Part shown: positions 1-5,755 of the stretch, in pieces | How positions within the stretch are numbered: the first letter of the stretch is position 1 | Layout: each line of letters begins with the position of its first letter | Source of the DNA: Candidatus Saccharibacteria bacterium UBA6575 | Lineage (GTDB): Bacteria; Patescibacteriota; Saccharimonadia; Saccharimonadales; Saccharimonadaceae | Assembly: GCA_002434005.1 (NCBI GenBank) | Contig: DJJF01000024.1 | Span: 1 to 12,128 of the forward strand | Length of the DNA stretch: 12,128 nucleotides | Reading direction: 5' to 3' | Program-made: the position numbers and the translations under genes | The notes under the pieces: model-generated | Seen by the model: the letters and a program-made list of their open reading frames with translations, nothing else | Told to the model about the DNA's origin: nothing | Database searches by the model: none

Positions 1-16
1 GAGTATAATACTACTC
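1..16. promoter_or_regulatory. Possible promoter/operator upstream of mntH
   Basis: A TATAAT hexamer lies at 4-9 on the plus strand inside an inverted repeat: GAGTA at 1-5 and TACTC at 12-16, separated by 6 nt. Any -35 box would lie left of the window. A palindrome over a -10 box ahead of a metal importer would suit a metalloregulator, but the arms are only 5 bp and the distance to the mntH start is about 70 nt, so this is weak. Confidence 0.22.
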
Positions 17-57
17 TACGTATATAACGAATAATAAATTATCTAGGATTCTGGGTA

Positions 58-81
58 ATGAAAAAGTTAGGGAAAATTTAA
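58..81 (+). other. Possible 7-codon leader ORF before mntH
   Basis: An ATG at 58 opens a frame reading MKKLGKI and ending at TAA 79-81, one base before the mntH ATG at 83. The spacing would allow reinitiation. No clear Shine-Dalgarno precedes it, and a frame this short arises easily by chance, so it is listed only as a possibility. Confidence 0.12.
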
Positions 82-82
82 T

Positions 83-1294
83 ATGCTCCGTAGGATGAAT
101 CGAGCGATGCTCCTGCTCGGCCCAGCGTTCGTCGCAGCTGTCGCATATGTCGATCCGGGTAACTTTGCAGCGAACTTCTCGGCTGGCGCACAGTATGGGT
201 ATGCACTGCTGTGGGTACTGGTTGTTGCAAACTTAATGGCCAGTCTCGTTCAATACTTATCGGCGAAGGTCGGACTGGTAACAGGCATGAGCTTGCCCGA
301 AGTGATAGCGAAGAAGTTGGGAAGAAAGTCACGCATAGCATACTGGTTGCAAGCTGAAGCAGTTGCGGTTTCGACAGACCTCGCTGAAGTCATCGGAGGA
401 GCGATCGCGCTTAACATCCTTTTTGGACTTCCTCTCATCGCTGGAGCTCTCATCACCGGGGCGGTATCTCTTGCTTTATTATTCATCTATACGCGACGAG
501 GACAAAAGACCTTCGAGCGTATCATCGTTGGTCTTCTGCTGATTATACCGATCGGATTCTTCGCTGGACTCTTTATGCAACCTCCGGATACAGCAGGCAT
601 CGTGGCAGGACTCGTCCCGCAGCTGCGCAATGCAGACATGGTGCTACTAGCTGCGGCTATGCTCGGTGCGACAGTTATGCCACATGTGGTGTATCTGCAC
701 TCAGCACTGTCCCGTGACAGGCATGGGAAGAGCGAGAAGCTTGAACTGAAGAAATTATTAAAGGCCACGAAAATCGACGTCGGGTTAGCAATGATGCTTG
801 CCGGAAGCGTCAATATCTCAATGTTACTGCTCGCAGCATCTGCGCTCGGCGGCGAGCCAGGCACCGACAGCCTCGAGGGTATTTTCGCCGCACTTGGCAG
901 CAATATCAGTCCCATTATTGCTGGACTTTTCGGCCTGAGCCTATTAGTTTCAGGTTTCGCATCGACCACGGTCGGCGCTCACGCCGGAGCAGTCATTATG
1001 GAAGGTATGCTCAAGCGTAGTATCCCTTTGCTTGTCCGCCGAATCATTACTATCATCCCGGCTGTCATCATCGTGGGGTTCGGTATCGACCCGACTCAGG
1101 CGCTTATCATCTCACAAGTCATATTGAGCTTCGGTATTCCATTCGCACTCATTCCACTGCTCCTAGTCACATCGAATAACAAGATCATGGGTGAGCAAAG
1201 GAATAGTCGGGTAATCATTGGACTACTGAGCGCAATCACCGGGGTTATAGTTTTACTTAACCTGGCGCTTATCTGGCTCACATTAGCAGGCTAG
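83..1294 (+). CDS. mntH: NRAMP-family divalent metal importer MntH
   Basis: This is a proton-coupled Mn(II)/Fe(II) importer of the NRAMP (SLC11) family in the cytoplasmic membrane. At 403 residues it has the usual bacterial length, with about 11 helices. The metal-site signature of TM1 is intact (DPGN, residues 24-27). TM6 carries Ala196 and the MPH motif at 199-201, matching the Ala/Met metal ligands known in this family; the segment reads MPHVVYLHS, as in proteobacterial MntH. The frame is closed by a TAG at 68-70, so the ATG at 83 is the first possible start. Only a weak AGGG at 69-72 precedes it. The ATG at 95, just after AGGATG-like sequence, is a less likely alternative. It stands alone on the plus strand, convergent with the DUF305 gene. 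Function is confident; the preferred metal is inferred. Confidence 0.95.
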   Translation: MLRRMNRAMLLLGPAFVAAVAYVDPGNFAANFSAGAQYGYALLWVLVVANLMASLVQYLSAKVGLVTGMSLPEVIAKKLGRKSRIAYWLQAEAVAVSTDLAEVIGGAIALNILFGLPLIAGALITGAVSLALLFIYTRRGQKTFERIIVGLLLIIPIGFFAGLFMQPPDTAGIVAGLVPQLRNADMVLLAAAMLGATVMPHVVYLHSALSRDRHGKSEKLELKKLLKATKIDVGLAMMLAGSVNISMLLLAASALGGEPGTDSLEGIFAALGSNISPIIAGLFGLSLLVSGFASTTVGAHAGAVIMEGMLKRSIPLLVRRIITIIPAVIIVGFGIDPTQALIISQVILSFGIPFALIPLLLVTSNNKIMGEQRNSRVIIGLLSAITGVIVLLNLALIWLTLAG

Positions 1295-1336
1295 GGCACA
1301 CTACATGTGAGTGATAAGTGGATAGCTTTACGAAAA

Positions 1337-2020
1337 CTAATGCCTAGAGCCTGATTTGCTGTGCATGCTCTGGTGCATGTCGAGATCACTCTGCTCATTA
1401 CTGCGAGCTTTCAATGCTTCATTCACGATGGACCTAACATCCTCGTCAATAATCTCATCTTTTTGTTGCTGTAGCATCGATATTGAGCCAGCATAATGGT
1501 CGGTCATTAACTCGAAGAATTTTGCATCTACTGTTTTGGTCGGAGCTTCACGTAACTCGGCCATCTCCTCAGGCGTAGCCATGCCTGGGTGGCTAGGATA
1601 CATATCGTGACCAGTCTGCTGAGGATAGTCTTTCAGGTTTGTATAAGGCTCGCCCCACTTTTGAAGTAGGGCCTCAATCTTTACGAGCTGAGCTTGGCGT
1701 GCGGTCTTCATATTTCCAGCGAGCTGCTTGAGAGCAGGCGATTCACCGTAGCTGAGTTCGATATCTAGTAGCTCGACTGCTTGCTGGTCGTGTACGAGCA
1801 TTCGTTTGATGAGGTCCCGATCGAGAATCTTAGCGGCTTCAAGATCAATCGGAGGCTCTTTTGGACTTACAGTCTGGGTAGGCTCTGAACGTTTTTGAAT
1901 ATCAGCAGTTCGTCCGTAGTACCACGCGAGTAAGGTGGCCAAAGCTGCTAGAAAGGGAATTATCACTAAAATAGTCAGGACTATGGGTTTTTTGCTTCCG
2001 TGTGTTTTGGCTTTACGCAT
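1337..2020 (-). CDS. Membrane-anchored DUF305 protein
   Basis: This is a DUF305 protein of 227 residues. The family is ferritin-like, helical and extracytoplasmic, and is often found with copper or other metal genes; its biochemical role is not settled. A single N-terminal helix (about residues 12-34) follows a basic stretch, so the body lies outside the membrane. Two repeats are seen: one around 'MLVHDQQAVEL' (near residue 75) and one around 'MTDHYAGSISM' (near 172). In each, the usual double histidine (HHxxA) is reduced to HD or HY. Met/His pairs occur at 'HDMYPSHPGM' and in the tail 'HQSMHSKSGSRH'. An ATG at 2029 is also in frame, but it overlaps a TATAAT box (2033-2028), so the ATG at 2020 is preferred and the mRNA would be nearly leaderless. 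It is divergent from the His-rich gene. Confidence 0.82.
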   Translation of the reverse strand: MRKAKTHGSKKPIVLTILVIIPFLAALATLLAWYYGRTADIQKRSEPTQTVSPKEPPIDLEAAKILDRDLIKRMLVHDQQAVELLDIELSYGESPALKQLAGNMKTARQAQLVKIEALLQKWGEPYTNLKDYPQQTGHDMYPSHPGMATPEEMAELREAPTKTVDAKFFELMTDHYAGSISMLQQQKDEIIDEDVRSIVNEALKARSNEQSDLDMHQSMHSKSGSRH

Positions 2021-2027
2021 TGACCTC

Positions 2028-2033
2028 ATTATA
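2028..2033 (-). promoter_or_regulatory. -10 box of the DUF305 gene
   Basis: TATAAT followed by G reads on the minus strand at 2033-2028. It ends 7 nt before the ATG at 2020, so transcription would begin at or next to the start codon. No good -35 hexamer is seen at 16-18 nt, and no Shine-Dalgarno precedes the start. Confidence 0.5.
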
Positions 2034-2068
2034 TGTAATGCACTGTATTAATGAAACACACAGCTTAT

Positions 2069-2083
2069 GGTTTGAGACTCACC
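2069..2083. promoter_or_regulatory. Possible operator between divergent genes
   Basis: A dyad sits between the two divergent -10 boxes: GGT-TT-GAG-A-CTC-ACC, with a perfect TGAGACTCA core at 2073-2081. It overlaps the expected -35 region of the plus-strand promoter. A shared regulator site for the DUF305 and His-rich genes is possible. This rests on one short palindrome only. Confidence 0.25.
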
Positions 2084-2101
2084 ATTTCGGGCCAAACACT
2101 A

Positions 2102-2107
2102 TATAAT
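2102..2107 (+). promoter_or_regulatory. -10 box of the His-rich/DsbA cluster
   Basis: A perfect TATAAT at 2102-2107, followed by G, ends 9 nt before the ATG at 2117. The expected -35 position (2079-2084, TCACCA) is poor. A TTGAGA at 2072-2077 is 24 nt away, too far for a standard spacer. The geometry again points to a leaderless or near-leaderless mRNA. Confidence 0.5.
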
Positions 2108-2116
2108 GAAATGAAT

Positions 2117-2953
2117 ATGCAAAAAGACTCCCCCGAGAGGCCACGATTATTTCTACGGCGCCGACGCTTTGTTGTACTCGCCATAATTGTTGGGTTAATC
2201 CTCCTGGTGCCTGCCCTGATTGCCGGGTATGCCTTCGCTATCAGTCCATCGACGATCCGATCACCGAAGTTCGAACACTACCATTTTAGAATGCAAATTC
2301 TTGTCAACGGTAAGGCTGAAAACTTTGGGTCTAAAGGGTATCAGACGGGATATGTGAAGGATCAATGTAACGCAAACCTGCCTGAGCAACCGATCCACTT
2401 CCATGATGAGAAAGATCAGTTCACCCATATCCATTGGGAGGGAATGACTGGCGGAATGGTCATGAAATATTACGGGTGGAATATGATAGGTGGACCCGAT
2501 GACTCACTCGGCTATAAACTAGACGACCTGACCGATATTCAAAAGGTGACAACACATGGAGATTACTTACCCGAGATACCAAAGGACGCAAAGCTATACG
2601 TTTACAGCGGCGACGAAAAAGGCTATAAAGCTCGCACGCTTGCCGACTGGAGAGACCAGGACCTTGAGAAGTTCTTCAATAAAGAAAGCAATTCCCCGGC
2701 ACACGATCTAAACAAAAATGGTGGTGACCCTCTTAGCGCACTGTTCCCGACCGCGTCCGCGCATGGTGATGCAGATGCTCATGAGGCTGAGACGAAAAAA
2801 TCCACTGAGACCGAGACTGAAAAACTTACCCGCATCAATAATCTAATAGGGAATGTCGTCATCTTCGTGCAGAAGGATGCCCCGACTGATGATGAGATAC
2901 AGCGGCGCTTCGATATGCTAGTGCCGTTAAGTGAGAGTACCTGCGGTGGATAG
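2117..2953 (+). CDS. Anchored extracytoplasmic His-rich protein, unknown function
   Basis: I do not recognise a named family. From the ATG at 2117 it has 278 residues: a strongly basic N-terminus (RRRR), one helix at about 18-42, then a large exterior domain. That domain starts with HYHF (near 54), continues with NGK, a lone Cys near 83, and a histidine cluster of the form HFH-D-x6-HIHWEG (about 94-109), followed by a Gly/Trp/Tyr-rich stretch ending in GGPDDSLGY. A hydrophilic, acidic, His-containing linker (near 210-240) precedes a C-terminal segment ending in STCGG. The clustered HxH pairs suggest metal binding (inference). From memory, the layout resembles archaeal and CPR extracellular proteins with H-x-H, NG and a later IHTHD motif. 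An in-frame ATG at 2051 lies upstream of the -10 box and is therefore unlikely. The next gene overlaps its end. Confidence 0.75.
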   Translation: MQKDSPERPRLFLRRRRFVVLAIIVGLILLVPALIAGYAFAISPSTIRSPKFEHYHFRMQILVNGKAENFGSKGYQTGYVKDQCNANLPEQPIHFHDEKDQFTHIHWEGMTGGMVMKYYGWNMIGGPDDSLGYKLDDLTDIQKVTTHGDYLPEIPKDAKLYVYSGDEKGYKARTLADWRDQDLEKFFNKESNSPAHDLNKNGGDPLSALFPTASAHGDADAHEAETKKSTETETEKLTRINNLIGNVVIFVQKDAPTDDEIQRRFDMLVPLSESTCGG

Positions 2954-3308
2954 TTTAACAGGTAAGGATCCCTCTAGTAGAGTAACGAAGGTTCGCTTCA
3001 TGCAGCTAGCGGTCGCCGCGTTCGTGATCGCCATGTTCAGTATGGTTTCGTTCGAACTGGCACACACTAGATCACTCACTAGTCAGGAATGTAATACCGC
3101 GTGTCTGAGTCACTCTCAAGCGGGGTCGGTTCTCACGAACGTCAATAAGCTCAAAAAGACCGACAACGAGCCACGACCACCGGCCTATCCGCTGTTCAGC
3201 ACGAATCTCGCCGTATTTGTCCTAGCATTCGGCATGACGATTGCCGTACTCGCGTGGGTGAACTGGTACGATCGAAGAATGCTTATTAGTACCCAACTCC
3301 GCTTTTGA
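2931..3308 (+). CDS. Two-helix membrane protein with exposed CxxxC
   Basis: This small protein of unknown family has 125 residues from a GTG at 2931. Helix 1 spans about 24-44, then an exterior loop of about 45 residues, then helix 2 at about 91-110. The loop carries Cys54 and Cys58 (ECNTAC), and the C-terminus is basic and cytoplasmic (YDRRML). It overlaps the end of the His-rich gene by 23 nt and lies 44 nt before the dsbA-like gene, so the three look co-transcribed. An exposed cysteine pair beside a thiol oxidoreductase suggests a redox partner or substrate (inference only). The start is uncertain: a GTG at 2946 and an ATG at 3000 are alternatives, and none has a clear Shine-Dalgarno. It does not look like DsbB or VKOR, which have four or more helices. 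Confidence 0.65.
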   Translation: MRVPAVDSLTGKDPSSRVTKVRFMQLAVAAFVIAMFSMVSFELAHTRSLTSQECNTACLSHSQAGSVLTNVNKLKKTDNEPRPPAYPLFSTNLAVFVLAFGMTIAVLAWVNWYDRRMLISTQLRF

Positions 3309-3341
3309 TCAATCTCTTCATTTTCACAGTGACAGTAATTT

Positions 3342-3347
3342 AAGGAG
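3342..3347 (+). promoter_or_regulatory. Shine-Dalgarno of the dsbA-like gene
   Basis: AAGGAG lies 5 nt before the ATG at 3353 and fixes that start. It shows that this genome uses Shine-Dalgarno initiation for genes inside a cluster, in contrast to the genes that lead transcripts here. Confidence 0.8.
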
Positions 3348-3352
3348 ATAGA

Positions 3353-3979
3353 ATGAGCAACAAAAATTTATTGATATTTATCGGTGTCGTCATCCTCGGC
3401 TTTATCGGCCTGGTTGTCTACTCCAAACAGCAAACAGCTAATGCTCCCGGAGCATCCGGCTCTAGCAACGTATACGGCAAAGCCGACAGCAAAGTAACAT
3501 TGACTGAATATGTCGACTTCCAGTGCGAGGGCTGCTTGGCGTACTATCCAAACGTTAAGACGGTGAAGGAAGCTTACAAAGATACCGTCCGTTTCGAAAT
3601 CAAGAACTTCCCTATATCGAGTTCGCACAAGAACGCACTAGCTGCAGCTTCTGCCGCTCAGGCAGCCGCCAAGCAAAGCAAGTTCTTTGAAATGCACGAC
3701 AAGCTCTTTGATACCCAAAAAGAATGGGAATCGAGAGATGATAGGGTAGAGCTCTTCGAAGGCTACGCTAAAGAAATTGGTCTCGATATTGAACAATTCC
3801 GAAAAGACTATTCGAGTAAAGAGACGTCAGCAGTCATTAGAGCTGATCTCAAGGAAGTTCAGGCTCTAGGCGGTAACGGTACGCCGACCTTCGCGCTGAA
3901 TGGTAAGAAAATTGATATAGACAATAGTGTCGATGCTCTTTCAGCTGTTCTTGATAAAGCCCTCAAAGAAGCAAATTAA
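3353..3979 (+). CDS. DsbA-like thiol:disulfide oxidoreductase
   Basis: This membrane-anchored thioredoxin-fold protein of the DsbA/BdbD type (Thioredoxin_4) has 208 residues. It has one N-terminal helix (about 5-23), a short Gly/Ser linker, and then the catalytic domain outside the membrane. The active site is CEGC (Cys58-Cys61) in 'DFQCEGCLAYYP'. The helical insert contains the family-typical 'FFEMHDKLF' (near 111-119), and the cis-proline loop is 'GTPTFALNG' (Pro178). In DsbA proteins the cis-Pro loop and the residues between the two cysteines tune redox potential; the Glu-Gly pair differs from the common Pro-x pairs. It probably forms disulfides in secreted or anchored proteins, with the two Cys-containing proteins encoded upstream as obvious candidates (inference). 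No DsbB or VKOR is visible in the window. Confidence 0.9.
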   Translation: MSNKNLLIFIGVVILGFIGLVVYSKQQTANAPGASGSSNVYGKADSKVTLTEYVDFQCEGCLAYYPNVKTVKEAYKDTVRFEIKNFPISSSHKNALAAASAAQAAAKQSKFFEMHDKLFDTQKEWESRDDRVELFEGYAKEIGLDIEQFRKDYSSKETSAVIRADLKEVQALGGNGTPTFALNGKKIDIDNSVDALSAVLDKALKEAN

Positions 3980-3996
3980 AGGATAGGTCGGAGCGT

Positions 3997-4047
3997 ATAG
4001 CGCTTATAATATCGGTCGCAAGTCACGCCCGCGGCCGACTGCGCTAT
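3997..4047. other. Structured spacer between convergent genes
   Basis: Nested inverted repeats lie between the 3' ends of the dsbA-like gene and the minus-strand transporter. The outer arms are ATAGCGC (3997-4003) and GCGCTAT (4041-4047). The inner arms are TCGGTCGC (4012-4019) and GCGGCCGA (4031-4038), 8 bp with one G-U pair and an 11-nt loop. This could act as a bidirectional terminator, but there is no proper T tract on either side, so a role is inferred from position alone. Confidence 0.35.
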
Positions 4048-4133
4048 TTAACGTTGCCGCCTATATTTCTAATTAGCGAACAAAACTGCCGGGTGTAATA
4101 ATATCGGGATAATAGATATAATGCCTGGGGATT

Positions 4134-4757
4134 TTATTCATCCGCTTCTTCCCAAGCTTCCCAGCCTTCTTTAGCAGCGACTACAGCAATGAGCAGTGCA
4201 ATGGCGGGATCAGCCCACCATAGCCCGAAGATAGCATTGAGACTAAGGCCAACGAGCAGGCTAATTGATAGGTAATTTGAAAGCCATGTCTCTTTGGCTT
4301 GTGCTATCAGTACCTTATTGCCGAGAGCTTGACCCGTTCGTTTCTGCGCAATTGCGACAGGTATCATTACTGCCGTTGCGACAATACTCAAGACTATACC
4401 GATAATAGATACATCCGGCTCGTGGTGCTCTATCAAATCACTTATCGATTTATTGCCCACATATGCGGCTAAAACGAAGAAACTAATTGCTATCAACCGT
4501 AGGGCAGTCTTGTAGCGTGCATCGCTTGCTTTGCGCAGCTGCCAGATAACTACGAGAGCAGCAAACACTTCAATTGCCGAGTCAATCCCAAATCCTATTA
4601 ACGCTATTGACCCAGCCAGTAGGCCTGCGGTTACCGCTACTATGCCCTCTATTACGTCCCAGCCGACAATAAACCAGGCTAATTTTATACCTTTTTTACG
4701 TAGCGCCTCTTTATCAACAATATTCTCTTTTTCCATTTTTTCAACCAATTTCGTCAT
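4134..4757 (-). CDS. Short CDF-type cation transporter, no C-terminal domain
   Basis: This integral membrane protein has 207 residues and about six helices. It is of the short cation diffusion facilitator type, which lacks the cytoplasmic metal-binding C-terminal domain. The helix 2 signature is 'GFGIDSAIEV' with Asp59 and Glu63 (DxxxE). It is a clear paralogue of the transporter at 5042-5755: shared blocks are 'GFG-D-IEV', 'Q-RTG--LG' and 'WWADP'. It differs in having Gln instead of Asp at the aligned TM5 position (AQAKET against VADSKQT), and it ends in an acidic tail without the Cys/His cluster. The ATG at 4757 has GAGG only 2 nt upstream, too close for normal use; the promoter implies a leader of a few nt. 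The likely role is export of a divalent cation, substrate unknown. Confidence 0.8.
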   Translation of the reverse strand: MTKLVEKMEKENIVDKEALRKKGIKLAWFIVGWDVIEGIVAVTAGLLAGSIALIGFGIDSAIEVFAALVVIWQLRKASDARYKTALRLIAISFFVLAAYVGNKSISDLIEHHEPDVSIIGIVLSIVATAVMIPVAIAQKRTGQALGNKVLIAQAKETWLSNYLSISLLVGLSLNAIFGLWWADPAIALLIAVVAAKEGWEAWEEADE

Positions 4758-4766
4758 ATCCTCTAT

Positions 4767-4794
4767 ATTGTACGCTTATTGCCAAACGTTCCAA
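4767..4794 (-). promoter_or_regulatory. Promoter of the short CDF transporter
   Basis: On the minus strand TTGGAA (4794-4789) and TACAAT (4772-4767) are 16 nt apart. The -10 box ends 9 nt before the ATG at 4757, giving a very short or absent leader. The gene is therefore probably transcribed apart from the ArsR-led operon, whose last stop is 284 bp upstream. Confidence 0.5.
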
Positions 4795-4837
4795 AACATA
4801 TGTAGTCACATAATATTTTACAAACTTAGTCGAAGTG

Positions 4838-4864
4838 TGAAAGGAGCGCTCTACCGCCTCACTA
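4838..4864 (-). other. Possible tRNA fragment (D-arm to anticodon loop)
   Basis: The minus strand at 4864-4838 contains GGCGGTAGAGCGCTCC followed by TTTCAC. This resembles the D-loop and D-stem 3' half of a tRNA running into a tRNA-Glu-like anticodon loop. The 5' side of the D-stem does not pair, one base seems missing before the loop, and no T-arm or acceptor follows. It would be a decayed remnant at best and may be chance. It lies in the 284-bp spacer between the two short CDF genes, which otherwise shows only the promoter above and two copies of ACGTAAAA (4948-4955 and 5002-5009). Confidence 0.18.
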
Positions 4865-5041
4865 TCTCGATTAAGTAGGTGTAGTTTCGGTTCTGTAAAA
4901 TTTTTTACTTACCCCAGAGCCTGTATCACAGCAAATCATTAAAAGTTACGTAAAACGTCTGCAATAATAGTGATGCACCAGTTCTAATTCTTAGTAACAA
5001 TACGTAAAAGGTAAGGTACATAAATAGCTAACTAGGTGTGT

Positions 5042-5755
5042 TTAACACTTGCAGTTAAGGCTACAAGTTTCGGCTACAGCACGATCATGCTCATGATCGT
5101 CGTCGTGCTCGAATAAGGCTTCGGCTGAACAGCAGGCGTCACCGTTCCAGGCATTGATGCCTTCTCGAACGGCAAGGCCGGCGATAATTAAAGCGGCAAT
5201 CGGATCTGCCCACCACCAGCCAAGTAGACTATTGGCCATAAGTCCGATTAAGAGTACTGCTGACATATACGTACAGAGCAGGGTTTGCTTTGAATCGGCT
5301 ACCGCCGAATGAGAACCGAGTTCCTCGCCGGTCCGTCGCTGAATGAGCGAGACGGTCGGCATAATCAGTAGGCTGAGGGCCGCGATGACGATACCTAGCG
5401 CAGAATGCTCGGGAGCTTGGCGGGTAATCAGTGAAGAGAGTGCATCGTAGCTGACGAATGCGGCTAAGCCAAAGAACGAGACAGAGATAATACGGAGTGC
5501 GACTTTTTCGCGCTCCTCGGGCCTCGGACCGGCGAATTGCCAGGCCACCGCTAAGGCGGAGGATACTTCAATGAGCGAGTCCAATCCAAATCCTAGTAAG
5601 GCGCTTGAGTTAGCGACGCTACCGGCGAGCAGTGCGACCACGGCTTCAATCAAGTTGTAAGTAATGGTGAATATGACAAGGAATCGTATCCTCTGATTTA
5701 GTGTTGATCGCCGTTCGGTTGAGATTTTAGGGTGCGCATGAGAGTGTTTGCTCAT
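5042..5755 (-). CDS. Short CDF-type cation transporter with Cys/His tail
   Basis: This membrane cation transporter has 237 residues from the ATG at 5755 and about six helices. The N-terminus is His-rich (HSHAH). Helix 2 holds 'GFGLDSLIEV' with Asp59 and Glu63; helix 5 begins with 'VADSKQT'; 'WWWADP' precedes the last helix. In place of a folded C-terminal domain there is a tail of about 30 residues with paired cysteines, an Asp/His run (HDDDHEHD) and a final CSLNCKC, a plausible soft-metal binding segment (inference). The start overlaps the upstream CzcD stop as TAATG, with GAGGTG 8 nt upstream (5769-5764), so translation is probably coupled; a GTG at 5761 is also possible. It is the third gene of the ArsR-led operon and so likely exports Zn, Cd or Pb. 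Confidence 0.85.
   Translation of the reverse strand: MSKHSHAHPKISTERRSTLNQRIRFLVIFTITYNLIEAVVALLAGSVANSSALLGFGLDSLIEVSSALAVAWQFAGPRPEEREKVALRIISVSFFGLAAFVSYDALSSLITRQAPEHSALGIVIAALSLLIMPTVSLIQRRTGEELGSHSAVADSKQTLLCTYMSAVLLIGLMANSLLGWWWADPIAALIIAGLAVREGINAWNGDACCSAEALFEHDDDHEHDRAVAETCSLNCKC

Noticed and set aside
487..969. 160-codon minus-strand open frame inside mntH
   Set aside because: Fully antisense to a strongly recognised transporter, with low-complexity Ser/Pro/Ala composition typical of a shadow frame.
2051..2116. Longer N-terminus for the His-rich protein from the ATG at 2051
   Set aside because: The TATAAT box at 2102-2107 would lie inside the coding region, and the extra residues have no Shine-Dalgarno or plausible signal features.
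4895..4908. GTAAAATTTTTTAC palindrome as a terminator of the ArsR operon
   Set aside because: The stem is entirely A/T apart from its ends, lies over 130 bp past the last stop codon, and has no GC-rich stem; it would not be a stable terminator.
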